DNA of 64,000 bases from UBA10329 sp964500205 (GCA_964500205.1 CAZCNS010000005.1:233741-297740), one strand, 5' to 3'. Positions 44,473-53,767 are shown, numbered from the stretch's first letter. The notes: generated by a model not told the origin, from the letters alone. A program made the numbers and translations.

Positions 44473-45485
44473 TTCAGACTTTGTAGGACAAGTCGGGCAT
44501 TGTCTGTCGCATTCCCGGTATCGGTTGGCACGCGCGTCAGGCTTCCGGTGCGGTGCTTGTCGCGGCCGTATGTGTAGCGTTTGTCGTAGTAGTCCAACAG
44601 CATGTCGGCCACGGCCGCGAGGTCGCCCGCATTCAGCAGTTCCAATGTGGTCTTCACTCGATTCCCCCCGAAATTCTGTTGCAGCTTGACGATGGACTCG
44701 GCAAGCAGCGAGTGGTCGATGGCACCATAGTCGCGGACGAGCCGCTTCACCCGTTCGGATCTGGGCACTTCAAGTTCGATGGCGCGGACAGCGTGCATGG
44801 CGTTCCAGAGGTTCACAGGGAGATAGGCTCTGCCGATGGTGAGGCTTTCGCTTTCCACCCAGATTCTGCGCTGCGGGTCAAGTACGGACAGCTCCGCGAA
44901 GATGTCGTTCTGAAATTGCTCGCTCGAAGGTTGCGTTGGCATACCGAGACCACCGAATGCCGATCCGCGATGGCTGGCAAGACCTTCGAGGTCGATCACC
45001 TGCTCGCCCATTTCCTGAAGGGCAAGCAGCACCTCGGTCTTGCCCGCGCCTGTTGCCCCCGACAGGACGATAAGATCGCCCGGCTGCACGAAACGTTGCA
45101 TGATGTGGCTGCGGAAAGCTTTGTAGCCGCCCTCCAGCACCGTGCATTGCAGCCCCACCTGCTCAAAGAGCCAAGCCATGCGGTTGCTGCGCATGCCACC
45201 GCGCCAGCAATGCACCAGCAGGCGGCCGTCCACTGCCACCTCCTCAGCCCTTTTTGCAAGGGCAAGCATCTTCGGCCCAACAAACTCCAGACCCTTCTCA
45301 ATGGCCTCCTTGCGCCCCTGCTGCTTGTAGAGCGTACCCACCTGGGTTCTTTCCCCGTCTGTGAACAGCGGTATGTTCACCGCACCGGAGATGTGCCCTG
45401 CCGCGAACTCGCCCGGAGAGCGCACATCAGCAATGGGAATCTCCTCAGCCAGTCCGAGAAACTCACCGATGGGCCTGTTCATCAT
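44469..45485 (-). CDS. selU: tRNA 2-selenouridine synthase
   Basis: 338 aa. An N-terminal rhodanese domain with active Cys93 (VHCWRGGMRS) is joined to a P-loop domain (GATGAGKT, residues 143-150). The enzyme replaces 2-thiouridine by 2-selenouridine at wobble position 34 of Lys, Glu and Gln tRNAs, using selenophosphate from the overlapping selD. Also called MnmH or YbbB. Confidence 0.96.
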   Translation of the reverse strand: MMNRPIGEFLGLAEEIPIADVRSPGEFAAGHISGAVNIPLFTDGERTQVGTLYKQQGRKEAIEKGLEFVGPKMLALAKRAEEVAVDGRLLVHCWRGGMRSNRMAWLFEQVGLQCTVLEGGYKAFRSHIMQRFVQPGDLIVLSGATGAGKTEVLLALQEMGEQVIDLEGLASHRGSAFGGLGMPTQPSSEQFQNDIFAELSVLDPQRRIWVESESLTIGRAYLPVNLWNAMHAVRAIELEVPRSERVKRLVRDYGAIDHSLLAESIVKLQQNFGGNRVKTTLELLNAGDLAAVADMLLDYYDKRYTYGRDKHRTGSLTRVPTDTGNATDNARLVLQSLK

Positions 45486-45492
45486 AGTGCTG

Positions 45493-45500
45493 CGAAGCTA
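45493..45500 (-). promoter_or_regulatory. -7-like element of the selU-selD operon
   Basis: On the minus strand TAGCTTCG lies 7 nt before the first ATG at 45485. Confidence 0.45.
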
Positions 45501-45530
45501 AGTCTAACGTGGTTCTTCGGGGGCATTGGT

Positions 45531-45538
45531 TAGCTTTG
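45531..45538 (+). promoter_or_regulatory. -7 promoter element of the OmpA-family gene
   Basis: TAGCTTTG, exact match, 25 nt before the ATG at 45564; divergent from the selU element 30 bp away. Confidence 0.55.
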
Positions 45539-45563
45539 CACGATTACGCTACCCCTCAAGGTC

Positions 45564-46442
45564 ATGAAGAAACAATTCGCTGTCATCCCATTCCTTGCCA
45601 CACTGCTTTTCCTCGGCTCCTGTGCCACGCACGTCCCATGCGGGGTCGTCTCGGAAAAGAAACCGGGTCTTCAGGGCAAGAAGTACAAGGCAGCGCTCTC
45701 GGAACGCGATTCACTGTGCACCCGGACCAAGTCCTTGGAGGATGAGCTGGGCCTTTCCCTGGAAAGGGAGAAGGGGCTGAATGAAGACCTCACAGAGCAG
45801 CAGCGCAAGTATGACGAGCTGATGAAGATGGCGGGTGAGGAGGTCGAGAACCTCAGCAACCACCTTATGCAGAAGGAGAGTGAGCTTGCCGATAAAGAGG
45901 GTTTGCTCAAAGACCGCGAGGCCAGGCTTCGTGTGCTGGAGGACATCGTGAAACGACAAGATGAGCTGATGAATGCGTTGAGCGACCGCATCAAGAATGC
46001 CCTGCTCGGCTTCGATGCCGATGAGTTGAGCGTGGAGATGCGTGATGGTAAGGTGTATGTCTCCATGAGCGATAAGCTGCTTTTCCGTTCGGGCAGTGAT
46101 GCCGTGGAGGCCAAAGGTCAAGAGGCATTGGCCAAACTGGCTGATGTGCTGCAACGCAATGCAGACATCAGCATCCTCATTGAGGGCCATACCGACTCGG
46201 TGCCGATCAGCACCAATCGTTTCCGCGACAACTGGGACCTGAGCGCTGCACGTGCCACGAGCGTGGTACGCATTCTCACCAACAACAAGAGCCTTGACCC
46301 TGACCGCCTGACTGCTGCCGGCCGTGGCGAGTTCAGCCCTATCGCCCCCAACGATACCCGCGAGGGCCGTGCCAAGAACCGCAGGACTGAGATCATCCTC
46401 GCGCCCAAGCTGGATGAGCTGATGAAGCTGCTGGGGAAATAG
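45564..46442 (+). CDS. OmpA-family lipoprotein with coiled-coil domain
   Basis: 292 aa. A lipobox LGSC follows a hydrophobic signal (VIPFLATLLFLGSC). Residues about 40-145 form a long coiled coil (LEDELGLSLEREKGL, EVENLSNHLMQKESELADKE). The C-terminal OmpA/MotB domain (about 165-285) contains GHTDSVPI and NRRTEIIL, which bind diaminopimelate of peptidoglycan. It probably tethers the outer membrane to the wall through an extended rod. Ends 6 bp from the convergent DoxX gene. Confidence 0.9.
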   Translation: MKKQFAVIPFLATLLFLGSCATHVPCGVVSEKKPGLQGKKYKAALSERDSLCTRTKSLEDELGLSLEREKGLNEDLTEQQRKYDELMKMAGEEVENLSNHLMQKESELADKEGLLKDREARLRVLEDIVKRQDELMNALSDRIKNALLGFDADELSVEMRDGKVYVSMSDKLLFRSGSDAVEAKGQEALAKLADVLQRNADISILIEGHTDSVPISTNRFRDNWDLSAARATSVVRILTNNKSLDPDRLTAAGRGEFSPIAPNDTREGRAKNRRTEIILAPKLDELMKLLGK

Positions 46443-46448
46443 AGTGGC

Positions 46449-46853
46449 TTACTTCAATAGCTTGTCCATTGACCAGTTGCCCGGGCCTTTGAGCAGTAGC
46501 ACCAAGTAGGGAACAAGATAAAGCAGCCCGAACTCCTGCTTGCTGAAGGGGTCATCGGCATGGACTACGAACACCGCAACCGCCATTGTGACAATGAGCG
46601 GCAGCAGCGCAAGTCGTGTAAACAAGCCAAAGACCAGCAGCAGCCCGCATACCAGTTCTGCAAACACCGCCAGCACCAGCGATGCCTCCTGCCCTATGCC
46701 GATGGGGTCGGCAAAGCCCATGTCGCCCGCCAGCAGCTTCTGCGTCTTGGGCAGTCCGTGGGCGTAGGCCATCATGCCTCCCGATGCCACTCGGAGCAAC
46801 AGCAGTGAGAGATCGCTTCCGACAGGACGGATGCTGAAGAGGTATTTTTTCAT
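46449..46853 (-). CDS. DoxX family membrane protein
   Basis: 134 aa with four membrane helices and the DoxX pattern (LLLLRVASGGMMAYAHGLPK, VFAELVCGLLLVFGLFTRLA). Related proteins are linked to thiosulfate:quinone or redox stress; none can be assigned here. Confidence 0.88.
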   Translation of the reverse strand: MKKYLFSIRPVGSDLSLLLLRVASGGMMAYAHGLPKTQKLLAGDMGFADPIGIGQEASLVLAVFAELVCGLLLVFGLFTRLALLPLIVTMAVAVFVVHADDPFSKQEFGLLYLVPYLVLLLKGPGNWSMDKLLK

Positions 46854-46878
46854 GAAATGGAGAGTCAGGGTGCAAGGT

Positions 46879-46886
46879 CAAAGTTA
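46879..46886 (-). promoter_or_regulatory. -7 promoter element of the DoxX gene
   Basis: On the minus strand TAACTTTG, exact match, 25 nt before the ATG at 46853. Confidence 0.5.
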
Positions 46887-46943
46887 TGGTCGTCTGTCAT
46901 CAACAACCATCAAAGGGAAACGTTCTTTGCATCTCCCTGAAGC

Positions 46944-47522
46944 ATGAGACTGGACATTGCCCATTCGCCCCGTTACTCGCGCCTGCAACTGATCGCAAGG
47001 TTCGTGGCAGGGCCGCTGTACATCATGCTGCCCCACGCGCTGCTGCTCATGCCACTGGCGGTGGTCAGTGTAGTGCTGATGCCCGTGGCGTGGGCCGCCA
47101 TCCTCATCACGGGGCAGTACCCCGAACGTTTGTTCAGATTCGAGGTCGGTCTGCTTAGGTGGCAGTTACGCGTCAATGCGAGCCTCTATCATCTTGTGGA
47201 TGGTTATCCCCGTTTCGGCCTCGGTGAGGATGACGGCCCCGTCACCTTCACTGTTGACAGACCGGAAAGGTCTGGGCGCGTCCATCTGCTCGTGAGGTTA
47301 TTGCTGGGCTGGGCCTACTGCCTCCTGCCGCATCTGGTTGTACTTTTGCTGCGGGGAGTGATTATGTTCATTCTGATGGTAGTGGCTGCGGTGAGTGTGC
47401 TTGTCACAGGAAAGTACCCGCTCCCGTTCCATCGCTTCAACGTAGCCACCTTGTGCCATGCCATGCGCGTGCGGCTCTACATGGGAGGGATGACGGATGT
47501 GTATCCTTCTTTTCTCTCTTGA
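46944..47522 (+). CDS. DUF4389 family membrane protein, internally duplicated
   Basis: 192 aa. Two similar halves: each has membrane helices followed by an ITGQYPE / VTGKYPL motif, a FRFEVGLLRWQLRV or FHRFNVATLCHAMRV segment, and a DGYPRF or DVYPSF end. These are DUF4389 signatures. Function is unknown. It ends 8 bp from the convergent patatin gene. Confidence 0.85.
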   Translation: MRLDIAHSPRYSRLQLIARFVAGPLYIMLPHALLLMPLAVVSVVLMPVAWAAILITGQYPERLFRFEVGLLRWQLRVNASLYHLVDGYPRFGLGEDDGPVTFTVDRPERSGRVHLLVRLLLGWAYCLLPHLVVLLLRGVIMFILMVVAAVSVLVTGKYPLPFHRFNVATLCHAMRVRLYMGGMTDVYPSFLS

Positions 47523-47530
47523 AAAAAAGC

Positions 47531-49810
47531 TCAATCCAACCCCCTGCGGTTGAAGAGGATGTAGCCGATGTGGAACAGGAACGACCACGGCTGCTCCTGC
47601 TTCTGATAGTAATTGCCGCTGAAACTCACAGGGCCGAGGGGTGTGTGGTAGATCAGTGCGCTCATGGCGATGAGTTGCGGGTCCACGCGAATCGGGTAGT
47701 ACCCTGCCGTTTGGTCTTCATTCCTCTTGTATTTCTCCCAGGCTGTGTAGGCGTAGGCCTCAAGGCGCAGGTCGAGATTCTTAGTGACCATCCACACGCC
47801 TTTTATTCCCACCGCCCCATAGCGGTTGCTGCGGTACTGGTCGAGAAAGAGGGTTTTTGACTCCGGTGTCGGCTCAAAGGCCGAGGCCATCAGTAGGGTA
47901 GTCTGGTAGTTGGAGAAGAAATTCTGGCTGCTCCAGGCCGCCTCTCCGAAAACGCCTACGCTCAACTTGTCGGCCATGCGGAAGTAGTGGTCGTAGCGGC
48001 CCTTCAAGGTTATCCAGCCCCTGTTCCGCTCAAAAACCCCGTCCGTCAGTGATGTGGTGCCCGGCTGGTTCACCTCACGGCCTGTGCTGTAGCGCGCCTG
48101 CACCATGAATTCCCGACCTCCTGTAGGGTATAGCTTGCGATTCAGCGTATTGCGTTCCACTTGTAGGCGGAAGCTTGCCACGTTGACGGTATGCTCATCC
48201 GGCCGCTCATTCTCCTTGGCATCGGCCGTGTGGTAATAGCTGTTCGACATGTTGGTGAATCCCGCTGCGGGTATGAGTTTGATCTTCTGTGTGAGCGGCA
48301 GGCCGAGACTTACCTCCGTGCTGCGGTCGTTCATCACCAAGTATGAAGGCTTGTTCACATCAAGAAAGGTGGTGAAACCATCAAAATAGTTCCACTGGTT
48401 GAGCGTGCCCGTCACTTCTACGAAAAATGGGATGCCCAGCGGGAAGTCGATGCGCCCCCTTACCTGGCCGGAGGTGTAGAACCTGCCGATGTGCGTATTG
48501 GCATAGATGCCGAGCGAGAATTGCCGAAAGAATTTGTATCCCAAGCCTATGTATGCCTGATTGATGCTGCGCGAGGATATGTTACCGCCTATCTGGGCAA
48601 TGATGTCGTTGTCGGGTCTTATGTCGAGATACAGGTCAAAATGGCCCGTTTCAGGGTTGAAGAGTGCCTTGGGATAAATGCTCTTGATCATGTCATCTGC
48701 GGCCAACTTGAAATACTCGCGTTTCACTTGTTCGAAAGGAATCAGCGCCTGCCGCTTTCTGATACTGCGGGTCACGTAGTCCTCCTGATCGGGTTTCAGA
48801 CCGTTGATGATGATATTGTCGAATCTCAGCTCAGGTTTGCGAGCGTTGAAGTCGCTGCGGGAGCTGTCTCGAAGCTCTTTGGGTACCCGTCTTTCGAGCA
48901 ATGCCTCGATCTCGGGCATCATTTCCTTGGTGGTGTTGTAGCCCCCGTCAATGATGGGCGCGTTGCGGGTGAAATCCATCACGGAGACGGAAGGGATGTT
49001 GGGCCTGATGACCAGTCCCGCCTCGCCCACATCATCGTAATCCGTTCGCGACATGAGGAGCGATTTGAGCTGCGAAGCGAGGTCGTTCTGGTCGGGTTCG
49101 CGCAGGTAGCTGGCCACAACACTGCCTATGATGATGTCAGGCTCGAAATCCTCGCGCATCACATCAGACGGGAAGTTGTTGTACAGTCCGCCATCGAACA
49201 GCAGCCGGCCATTCACGTTGATGGGCTTCATGTAGAGCGGGTAGGTGAAAGATGCCCTTACCGCTTGGCAGATGTCGCCATCACGGAAGATCACGGCCTC
49301 CTTGGCATGCACATCGGCCGCCACACATCTGAAAGGCACATAGAGGCTATCGAAGTCATAGCCGGCCAAAGCGATGGCCTGCGACATGAAACCGATCAGT
49401 CCGATATCCATGGCGTAGGGCGATACTATGTTCACTGGCAATGAGGTCTTGATGCCGCTGTCTATCTCAAACCTCAGGTTGACCCACGATGGGTCGGGGT
49501 CGTTCTTCTTGAAATAATATTTGTAGTCCTCGCTGATGATGCCCTTGGCCATCTCATAGAACTCTCGGCTGCGGGCCAGGCGGTCCATCTCGTCCGGGCT
49601 CATGCCCACGGCATACATGGCGGCCACCAGTGCGCCCATACTCGTACCCGCCACGTAGTCTATGGGGATGTCATGCTCTTCCAATGCGCGGATCACACCG
49701 ATATGAGCGAGTCCGCTGCTGCCGCCTCCGCTCATCACCAGTCCCACGCGTTGGGCCAGGACCGTTTGGATCGATAGTAACAGAAGCAGACAGAGGTAAA
49801 GGGCGCGCAT
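47531..49810 (-). CDS. Patatin-like phospholipase with BamA-type C-terminal domain
   Basis: 759 aa from the ATG at 49810, giving a signal peptide MRALYLCLLLLLSIQTVLAQ. The patatin domain (about 22-230) has the oxyanion loop GGGSSG (28-33), nucleophile Ser57 in GTSMG, and the catalytic Asp in FDGGLYNNFP. A POTRA-like and a BamA/surface-antigen barrel region (about 330-759, with RIDFPLGIPFFVEV and a terminal aromatic-rich segment) follow. This is the type V secretion-like PlpD arrangement: an outer-membrane or secreted lipase. The start is supported by a -7 element 8 nt upstream. Confidence 0.9.
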   Translation of the reverse strand: MRALYLCLLLLLSIQTVLAQRVGLVMSGGGSSGLAHIGVIRALEEHDIPIDYVAGTSMGALVAAMYAVGMSPDEMDRLARSREFYEMAKGIISEDYKYYFKKNDPDPSWVNLRFEIDSGIKTSLPVNIVSPYAMDIGLIGFMSQAIALAGYDFDSLYVPFRCVAADVHAKEAVIFRDGDICQAVRASFTYPLYMKPINVNGRLLFDGGLYNNFPSDVMREDFEPDIIIGSVVASYLREPDQNDLASQLKSLLMSRTDYDDVGEAGLVIRPNIPSVSVMDFTRNAPIIDGGYNTTKEMMPEIEALLERRVPKELRDSSRSDFNARKPELRFDNIIINGLKPDQEDYVTRSIRKRQALIPFEQVKREYFKLAADDMIKSIYPKALFNPETGHFDLYLDIRPDNDIIAQIGGNISSRSINQAYIGLGYKFFRQFSLGIYANTHIGRFYTSGQVRGRIDFPLGIPFFVEVTGTLNQWNYFDGFTTFLDVNKPSYLVMNDRSTEVSLGLPLTQKIKLIPAAGFTNMSNSYYHTADAKENERPDEHTVNVASFRLQVERNTLNRKLYPTGGREFMVQARYSTGREVNQPGTTSLTDGVFERNRGWITLKGRYDHYFRMADKLSVGVFGEAAWSSQNFFSNYQTTLLMASAFEPTPESKTLFLDQYRSNRYGAVGIKGVWMVTKNLDLRLEAYAYTAWEKYKRNEDQTAGYYPIRVDPQLIAMSALIYHTPLGPVSFSGNYYQKQEQPWSFLFHIGYILFNRRGLD

Positions 49811-49818
49811 CGCGGCCC

Positions 49819-49826
49819 CGAAGTTA
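49819..49826 (-). promoter_or_regulatory. -7-like element of the patatin gene
   Basis: On the minus strand TAACTTCG lies 8 nt before the ATG at 49810. Confidence 0.4.
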
Positions 49827-49865
49827 CAGTGACAGTTCGGGCATGGGCATACGGTGAACGGTGTA

Positions 49866-50840
49866 TCAGGACAACCCCTCCACCGCCCTGACCACCACCT
49901 CTGCATCCAACTCCTCCATGCAGCGGAAATGGCCCTTGGGGCACTTATTGAAACCGATCTTGCTGCAGGGGCGGCAGTCAAGTCCCTTTTGCTCTATGAC
50001 GACAGACATTTCAGGGCATACGGGCATGTAGGGCGTCATGCCGAAGGCGGGAACAGTGCTGCCCCAGATGGACACTACGGGCCGCTGTAAGGCCGCAGCT
50101 ATATGCATCATGCCAGTGTCGCCCGTCACCACCGCCCGCGCCTGTGATATGACTCTTGCCGACTCCAGTAGCGACCACTTCCCGCAACCGTTGAACACAT
50201 TTTCGCTTGAGATGAATTCCTCTGAAAGCAGGGCATCCTCTGGGCCTCCCACCAGCACCACTGGCATTTGCAGCCCTCCGACAATTGCTTTGAGCTTGTG
50301 CTGCGGGATGCGCTTGGTGGCAAACTTCGCCCCGACCGCAACTGCCACAAAGCCGTCAGCGAAATGGTCGGGCAGTGAGGGCATCGGTAGATCATCAGGG
50401 ATGAAAAGTTCCAACCCCTTGCCATCGACCTCCACACCAAGAGGCAGCACCGCCTCCATGTACCGCTGCACGATGTGGCGGTCGGGCAGTACATCGAGCC
50501 GCAGATTGACGTGCAGCCATTTCTCCACATTCAGTTTGGGGAAGCTGAATGCCTTCGTCCCAACCGCTGCCTTGAGCAGGGCCGTCCGCAGGTTGTGATG
50601 CAGGTCGATGATCACATCGGGGCGGAAGGCGCGCACTTCTTTTATCGTGGCCCGCAGGTCTCCCTTGAAAACCATCACCCCGTTGAGGTGCGGGCTGTGG
50701 GCCACCAGTTCGGTGAAAGGCTCTTTGGTGAGGAAACGGATGTCCGCCTTCGGAAAACGCTGGCGCAGCACACGCGCCACAGGCGATGTGAGCACGATGT
50801 CACCAATAGAACTGAAACGGACGATCAGGATGCGCTGCAC
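49866..50840 (-). CDS. Glycosyltransferase family 9 (heptosyltransferase-like)
   Basis: 324 aa starting at a GTG, which an exact TACATTTG element 5 nt upstream supports. MQRILIVRFSSIGDIVLTSPV (first residue from GTG) is the GT9 N-terminal donor-site opening, and VTGDTGMMHIAAALQRPVVSIWG is the conserved C-terminal segment binding the ADP-sugar. A Cys-rich tail (CRPCSKIGFNKCPKGHFRC) is typical of Bacteroidota members. It adds a sugar to lipopolysaccharide core; acceptor unknown. Confidence 0.92.
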   Translation of the reverse strand: MQRILIVRFSSIGDIVLTSPVARVLRQRFPKADIRFLTKEPFTELVAHSPHLNGVMVFKGDLRATIKEVRAFRPDVIIDLHHNLRTALLKAAVGTKAFSFPKLNVEKWLHVNLRLDVLPDRHIVQRYMEAVLPLGVEVDGKGLELFIPDDLPMPSLPDHFADGFVAVAVGAKFATKRIPQHKLKAIVGGLQMPVVLVGGPEDALLSEEFISSENVFNGCGKWSLLESARVISQARAVVTGDTGMMHIAAALQRPVVSIWGSTVPAFGMTPYMPVCPEMSVVIEQKGLDCRPCSKIGFNKCPKGHFRCMEELDAEVVVRAVEGLS

Positions 50841-50845
50841 GATGG

Positions 50846-50853
50846 CAAATGTA
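50846..50853 (-). promoter_or_regulatory. -7 promoter element of the GT9 gene
   Basis: On the minus strand TACATTTG is followed by CCATC and the GTG at 50840; this fixes the unusual start. Confidence 0.6.
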
Positions 50854-50877
50854 GCGGGGAGGCAGGCAGCGGCCAGT

Positions 50878-50885
50878 TACTTTTG
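50878..50885 (+). promoter_or_regulatory. -7 promoter element of tatD
   Basis: TACTTTTG, exact match, 5 nt (CCGCT) before the ATG at 50891. Divergent from the GT9 element 24 bp away. Confidence 0.6.
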
Positions 50886-50890
50886 CCGCT

Positions 50891-51661
50891 ATGCTCATCG
50901 ACACCCATTGCCATCTCTACTCGCGTCAGTTTGACAGCGACCGTGAAGCGGCCGTCCAGCGTGCCCGCAACAACGGGGTCTCGCGCATCCTGCTACCCAA
51001 TATCGACCGCCTGAGCACGCAGCCCATGTGGGACACCGTGCGCCTCGACCCCGATTTCTTCCTACCTATGATGGGTGTTCATCCTTGTCATGTGAAAGAG
51101 GATTATCACGAGGAACTGGCCTATGTGGAGGCCGAATTGAAAACAGGCCGATACATCGCAGTGGGGGAGATAGGCATTGACCTTTATTGGGAAAAAAGTA
51201 CGCTGCCGCAGCAGGTGGAGGCGTTCGAGGCGCAGCTCCGATGGGCCAAGGCGTTCGGGCTGCCAGTTGCAATCCATTGCCGCGAAGCGTTCGATGAGAT
51301 CTTTCTTTCCCTTGAAAAAGAGCAGGACGGCTCACTCTCAGGCGTGCTGCACTGTTTCACGGGCAATGCCGAGCAGGCGCAACGTTGCGTGGAACTTGGG
51401 ATGCACCTCGGCATCGGGGGCGTGGTGACCTACAAGAACGGTGGCCTGCCCGATGCATTGGCAGACATTCCGCTGGACAGGCTTCTGCTGGAGACCGATG
51501 CGCCCTACCTCGCCCCTGTGCCCTTCCGTGGCAAGCGCAACGAGCCTTCTTACGTGGCTTATGTTGCAGAAAAGCTGGCCGAGGTGAAGGGGCTTCCCCT
51601 GGAGGAGGTGGGCCGCATCACCACCGAGAACGCCAAGCGTCTCTTCAAGATCAACGACTGA
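50891..51661 (+). CDS. tatD: TatD family metal-dependent hydrolase (DNase)
   Basis: 256 aa TIM-barrel amidohydrolase. Metal ligands are in DTHCHLY (His pair), GEIGIDLYW (Glu), HCREAF and LHCFTG (His), and LETDAPY (Asp). Family members act as 3'-5' exonucleases in DNA quality control. The stop overlaps the asparaginase start (TGATG). Confidence 0.95.
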   Translation: MLIDTHCHLYSRQFDSDREAAVQRARNNGVSRILLPNIDRLSTQPMWDTVRLDPDFFLPMMGVHPCHVKEDYHEELAYVEAELKTGRYIAVGEIGIDLYWEKSTLPQQVEAFEAQLRWAKAFGLPVAIHCREAFDEIFLSLEKEQDGSLSGVLHCFTGNAEQAQRCVELGMHLGIGGVVTYKNGGLPDALADIPLDRLLLETDAPYLAPVPFRGKRNEPSYVAYVAEKLAEVKGLPLEEVGRITTENAKRLFKIND

Positions 51662-52689
51662 TGGCCCGTCCGCGCATCCTCATCATATATACAGGTGGCA
51701 CCATCGGCATGGTGCATGACAGCCCCGGTGGGCCGCTCGTGCCGTTCAGCATGGAGGCGTTGCTGCGCAGAGTACCCACCATCAGCGAGCTGGGCATAGA
51801 CATCGAGACCGAGCAGCTCTCCAAGGTGATTGACTCATCGGGCATGAACCCTGCCATCTGGAAGGAGCTCGCTCTGCTCATTGGCAGCCAGTATGACGGC
51901 TATGACGGGTTCGTGGTGCTGCACGGTTCAGATACGATGGCCTACACCGCTTCGGCACTTAGCTTCATGTTGCGTGGGCTTGGCAGGCCGGTCATTCTCA
52001 CAGGCAGCCAACTGCCCATCGGCCTCGTGCGCAGCGATGCCCGCGAGAACCTTATCACCTCGCTCATCCTCGCCTCCATGAAGGATGAGAATAACGGGCC
52101 GTTGATAAATGAGGTATGCGTCTTCTTCGAGGCCACGCTTTTCCGTGGCAACAGGACGCACAAGTTCAATGCGGAGAATTTCGATGCCTTCCGCTCGGTG
52201 AATTATCCCCCGCTGGCAGAGGCGGGGGTGCACCTGCGTGTTCATAATGACAGACTGCTACCGAGACCAATGGAGGCGTTCATGGTGCTGGCAGAAATGG
52301 ATGCTGCCGTTGCGACCGTCAGGCTGTTCCCCGGTATAGACCTTGCACCTTATGTGCAGATTTGTGCCGATGGTCATGTGCGCGGATTGGTGCTGGAGAC
52401 TTTTGGTTCTGGCAACGGTCCGGACAGCAAGGTGTTCCTCAATGATGTAAGGCGAATCGTTGAAATGGGCATCCCTGTGCTCAACATCACCCAGTGCAGA
52501 GGGGGGCGGGTGAACATGGAGAAGTACGCTACCGGGCGTTCGCTGGCTGCCGTGGGAGTGGTTGGTGGAGCCGACATGACCATAGAGGCGGGCCTCACAA
52601 AGATGATGCACCTCCTCGCATACGGCCACAGTTCGGATGAATTGGGAAGGCTTCTTACCACGGCTATCTGCGGTGAACTCTCATCTTAA
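51661..52689 (+). CDS. ansA: Type I L-asparaginase
   Basis: 342 aa from the ATG at 51661, which overlaps the tatD stop by one base. The nucleophile Thr is in IYTGGTIGM, the second catalytic Thr in HGSDTMAYTA, and GSQLPIGLVRSDARENL is the type I signature. No signal peptide, so cytoplasmic. It splits asparagine to aspartate and ammonia. Confidence 0.95.
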   Translation: MARPRILIIYTGGTIGMVHDSPGGPLVPFSMEALLRRVPTISELGIDIETEQLSKVIDSSGMNPAIWKELALLIGSQYDGYDGFVVLHGSDTMAYTASALSFMLRGLGRPVILTGSQLPIGLVRSDARENLITSLILASMKDENNGPLINEVCVFFEATLFRGNRTHKFNAENFDAFRSVNYPPLAEAGVHLRVHNDRLLPRPMEAFMVLAEMDAAVATVRLFPGIDLAPYVQICADGHVRGLVLETFGSGNGPDSKVFLNDVRRIVEMGIPVLNITQCRGGRVNMEKYATGRSLAAVGVVGGADMTIEAGLTKMMHLLAYGHSSDELGRLLTTAICGELSS

Positions 52690-52764
52690 TTCACCGACCT
52701 TCTTCGGAACGCATTTTTTGTATTTTGCGCCCCGTTTTAAGGGTAGTGCCCAAGCGATGAAATT

Positions 52765-52852
52765 GGAGAGATGGCCGAGTGGTCGAAGGCGCACGCCTGG
52801 AAAGTGTGTAAACCCCAAAAGGGTTTCGAGGGTTCGAATCCCTCTCTCTCCG
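52765..52852 (+). tRNA. tRNA-Ser (GGA anticodon)
   Basis: 88 nt with a full cloverleaf: acceptor GGAGAGA / TCTCTCC, D arm GCC/GGC, anticodon stem CACGC/GTGTG with loop CTGGAAA (anticodon 52799-52801), a long variable arm (AACCC / GGGTT) as in class II tRNAs, and T arm GAGGG-TTCGAAT-CCCTC. Discriminator G; CCA is not encoded. It reads UCC and UCU codons. Confidence 0.97.
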
Positions 52853-52936
52853 CTCAAGATGACGTATAATTGCGCCCTGATTTGAATAACAGACAAACCA
52901 ATCCTCAACAGAAGCCTTAACAATCCGAACCAGACC

Positions 52937-53767
52937 ATGAAAAAGCTGTTCACCCTCATCACATTTGCCGCTGTGCTCAATTTCGGTCATCAGACCGTGG
53001 TTTATGCTCAGGATGAAGTAGCCGAAGAGGCCACGACTGAGATGACCGAAAGTGAAGAACCTGCCGTTACAGAGCAAGCGGCTCCAGCCCCGGCTCCGGC
53101 ATCAGCGCTTTCCAGCGTTGAGGAAGTGGAGGAGCAGCAGAGCTTCCATCAGACCCTCAAGACCAAGTTCATCGAGGGCGGTGCCGGCTTCATGGGAGTG
53201 GTATTGCTGGTGCTTATACTCGGTCTGGCACTGGCCATAGAGCGTATCATCTACCTCAGCCTTGCTACCACCAACAGCGACAAACTGCTCAAGGACATCG
53301 ATGCCAAAGTGAGCAGTGGTGATGTTGAAGGTGCGAAAGAAATATGCCGTAACACCCGTGGCCCCATTGCGAGCATCTTTTATCAGGGCCTCAGCCGCAA
53401 GAACGAGGGCCTTGATATCGTAGAGAAGTCCATCGTATCCTATGGTTCTGTGCAGATGGGCCTGTTGGAGAAGGGTCTCTCTTGGATTTCTCTCTGTATC
53501 GCATTGGCACCGATGCTCGGGTTCATGGGTACGGTTATCGGTATGATCGGTGCCTTTGATGCCATCGAAGCGGCAGGTGACATCAGTCCTTCACTCGTAG
53601 CAGGAGGTATCAAGGTGGCACTTCTGACCACAGTATTCGGTCTAATCACGGCCATCATCCTGCAGATCTTCTACAACTACATTGTGGCTAAAGTCGATAG
53701 CCTCGTGAACGATATGGAGGATTCTTCCATCTCTTTCATGGATATCCTTGTAAAGAACGCGAAGTGA
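52937..53767 (+). CDS. exbB: MotA/TolQ/ExbB proton channel family protein
   Basis: 276 aa. A signal-like N-terminus (LFTLITFAAVLNFGHQ) and an acidic Ala/Pro-rich region (about 35-60) precede three membrane helices. FMGVVLLVLILGLALAIERI and SLCIALAPMLGFMGTVIGMI, with VALLTTVFGLITAIILQIFY, are ExbB/TolQ signatures. It forms the proton channel that energises TonB-dependent import. First gene of a four-gene block. Confidence 0.94.
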   Translation: MKKLFTLITFAAVLNFGHQTVVYAQDEVAEEATTEMTESEEPAVTEQAAPAPAPASALSSVEEVEEQQSFHQTLKTKFIEGGAGFMGVVLLVLILGLALAIERIIYLSLATTNSDKLLKDIDAKVSSGDVEGAKEICRNTRGPIASIFYQGLSRKNEGLDIVEKSIVSYGSVQMGLLEKGLSWISLCIALAPMLGFMGTVIGMIGAFDAIEAAGDISPSLVAGGIKVALLTTVFGLITAIILQIFYNYIVAKVDSLVNDMEDSSISFMDILVKNAK

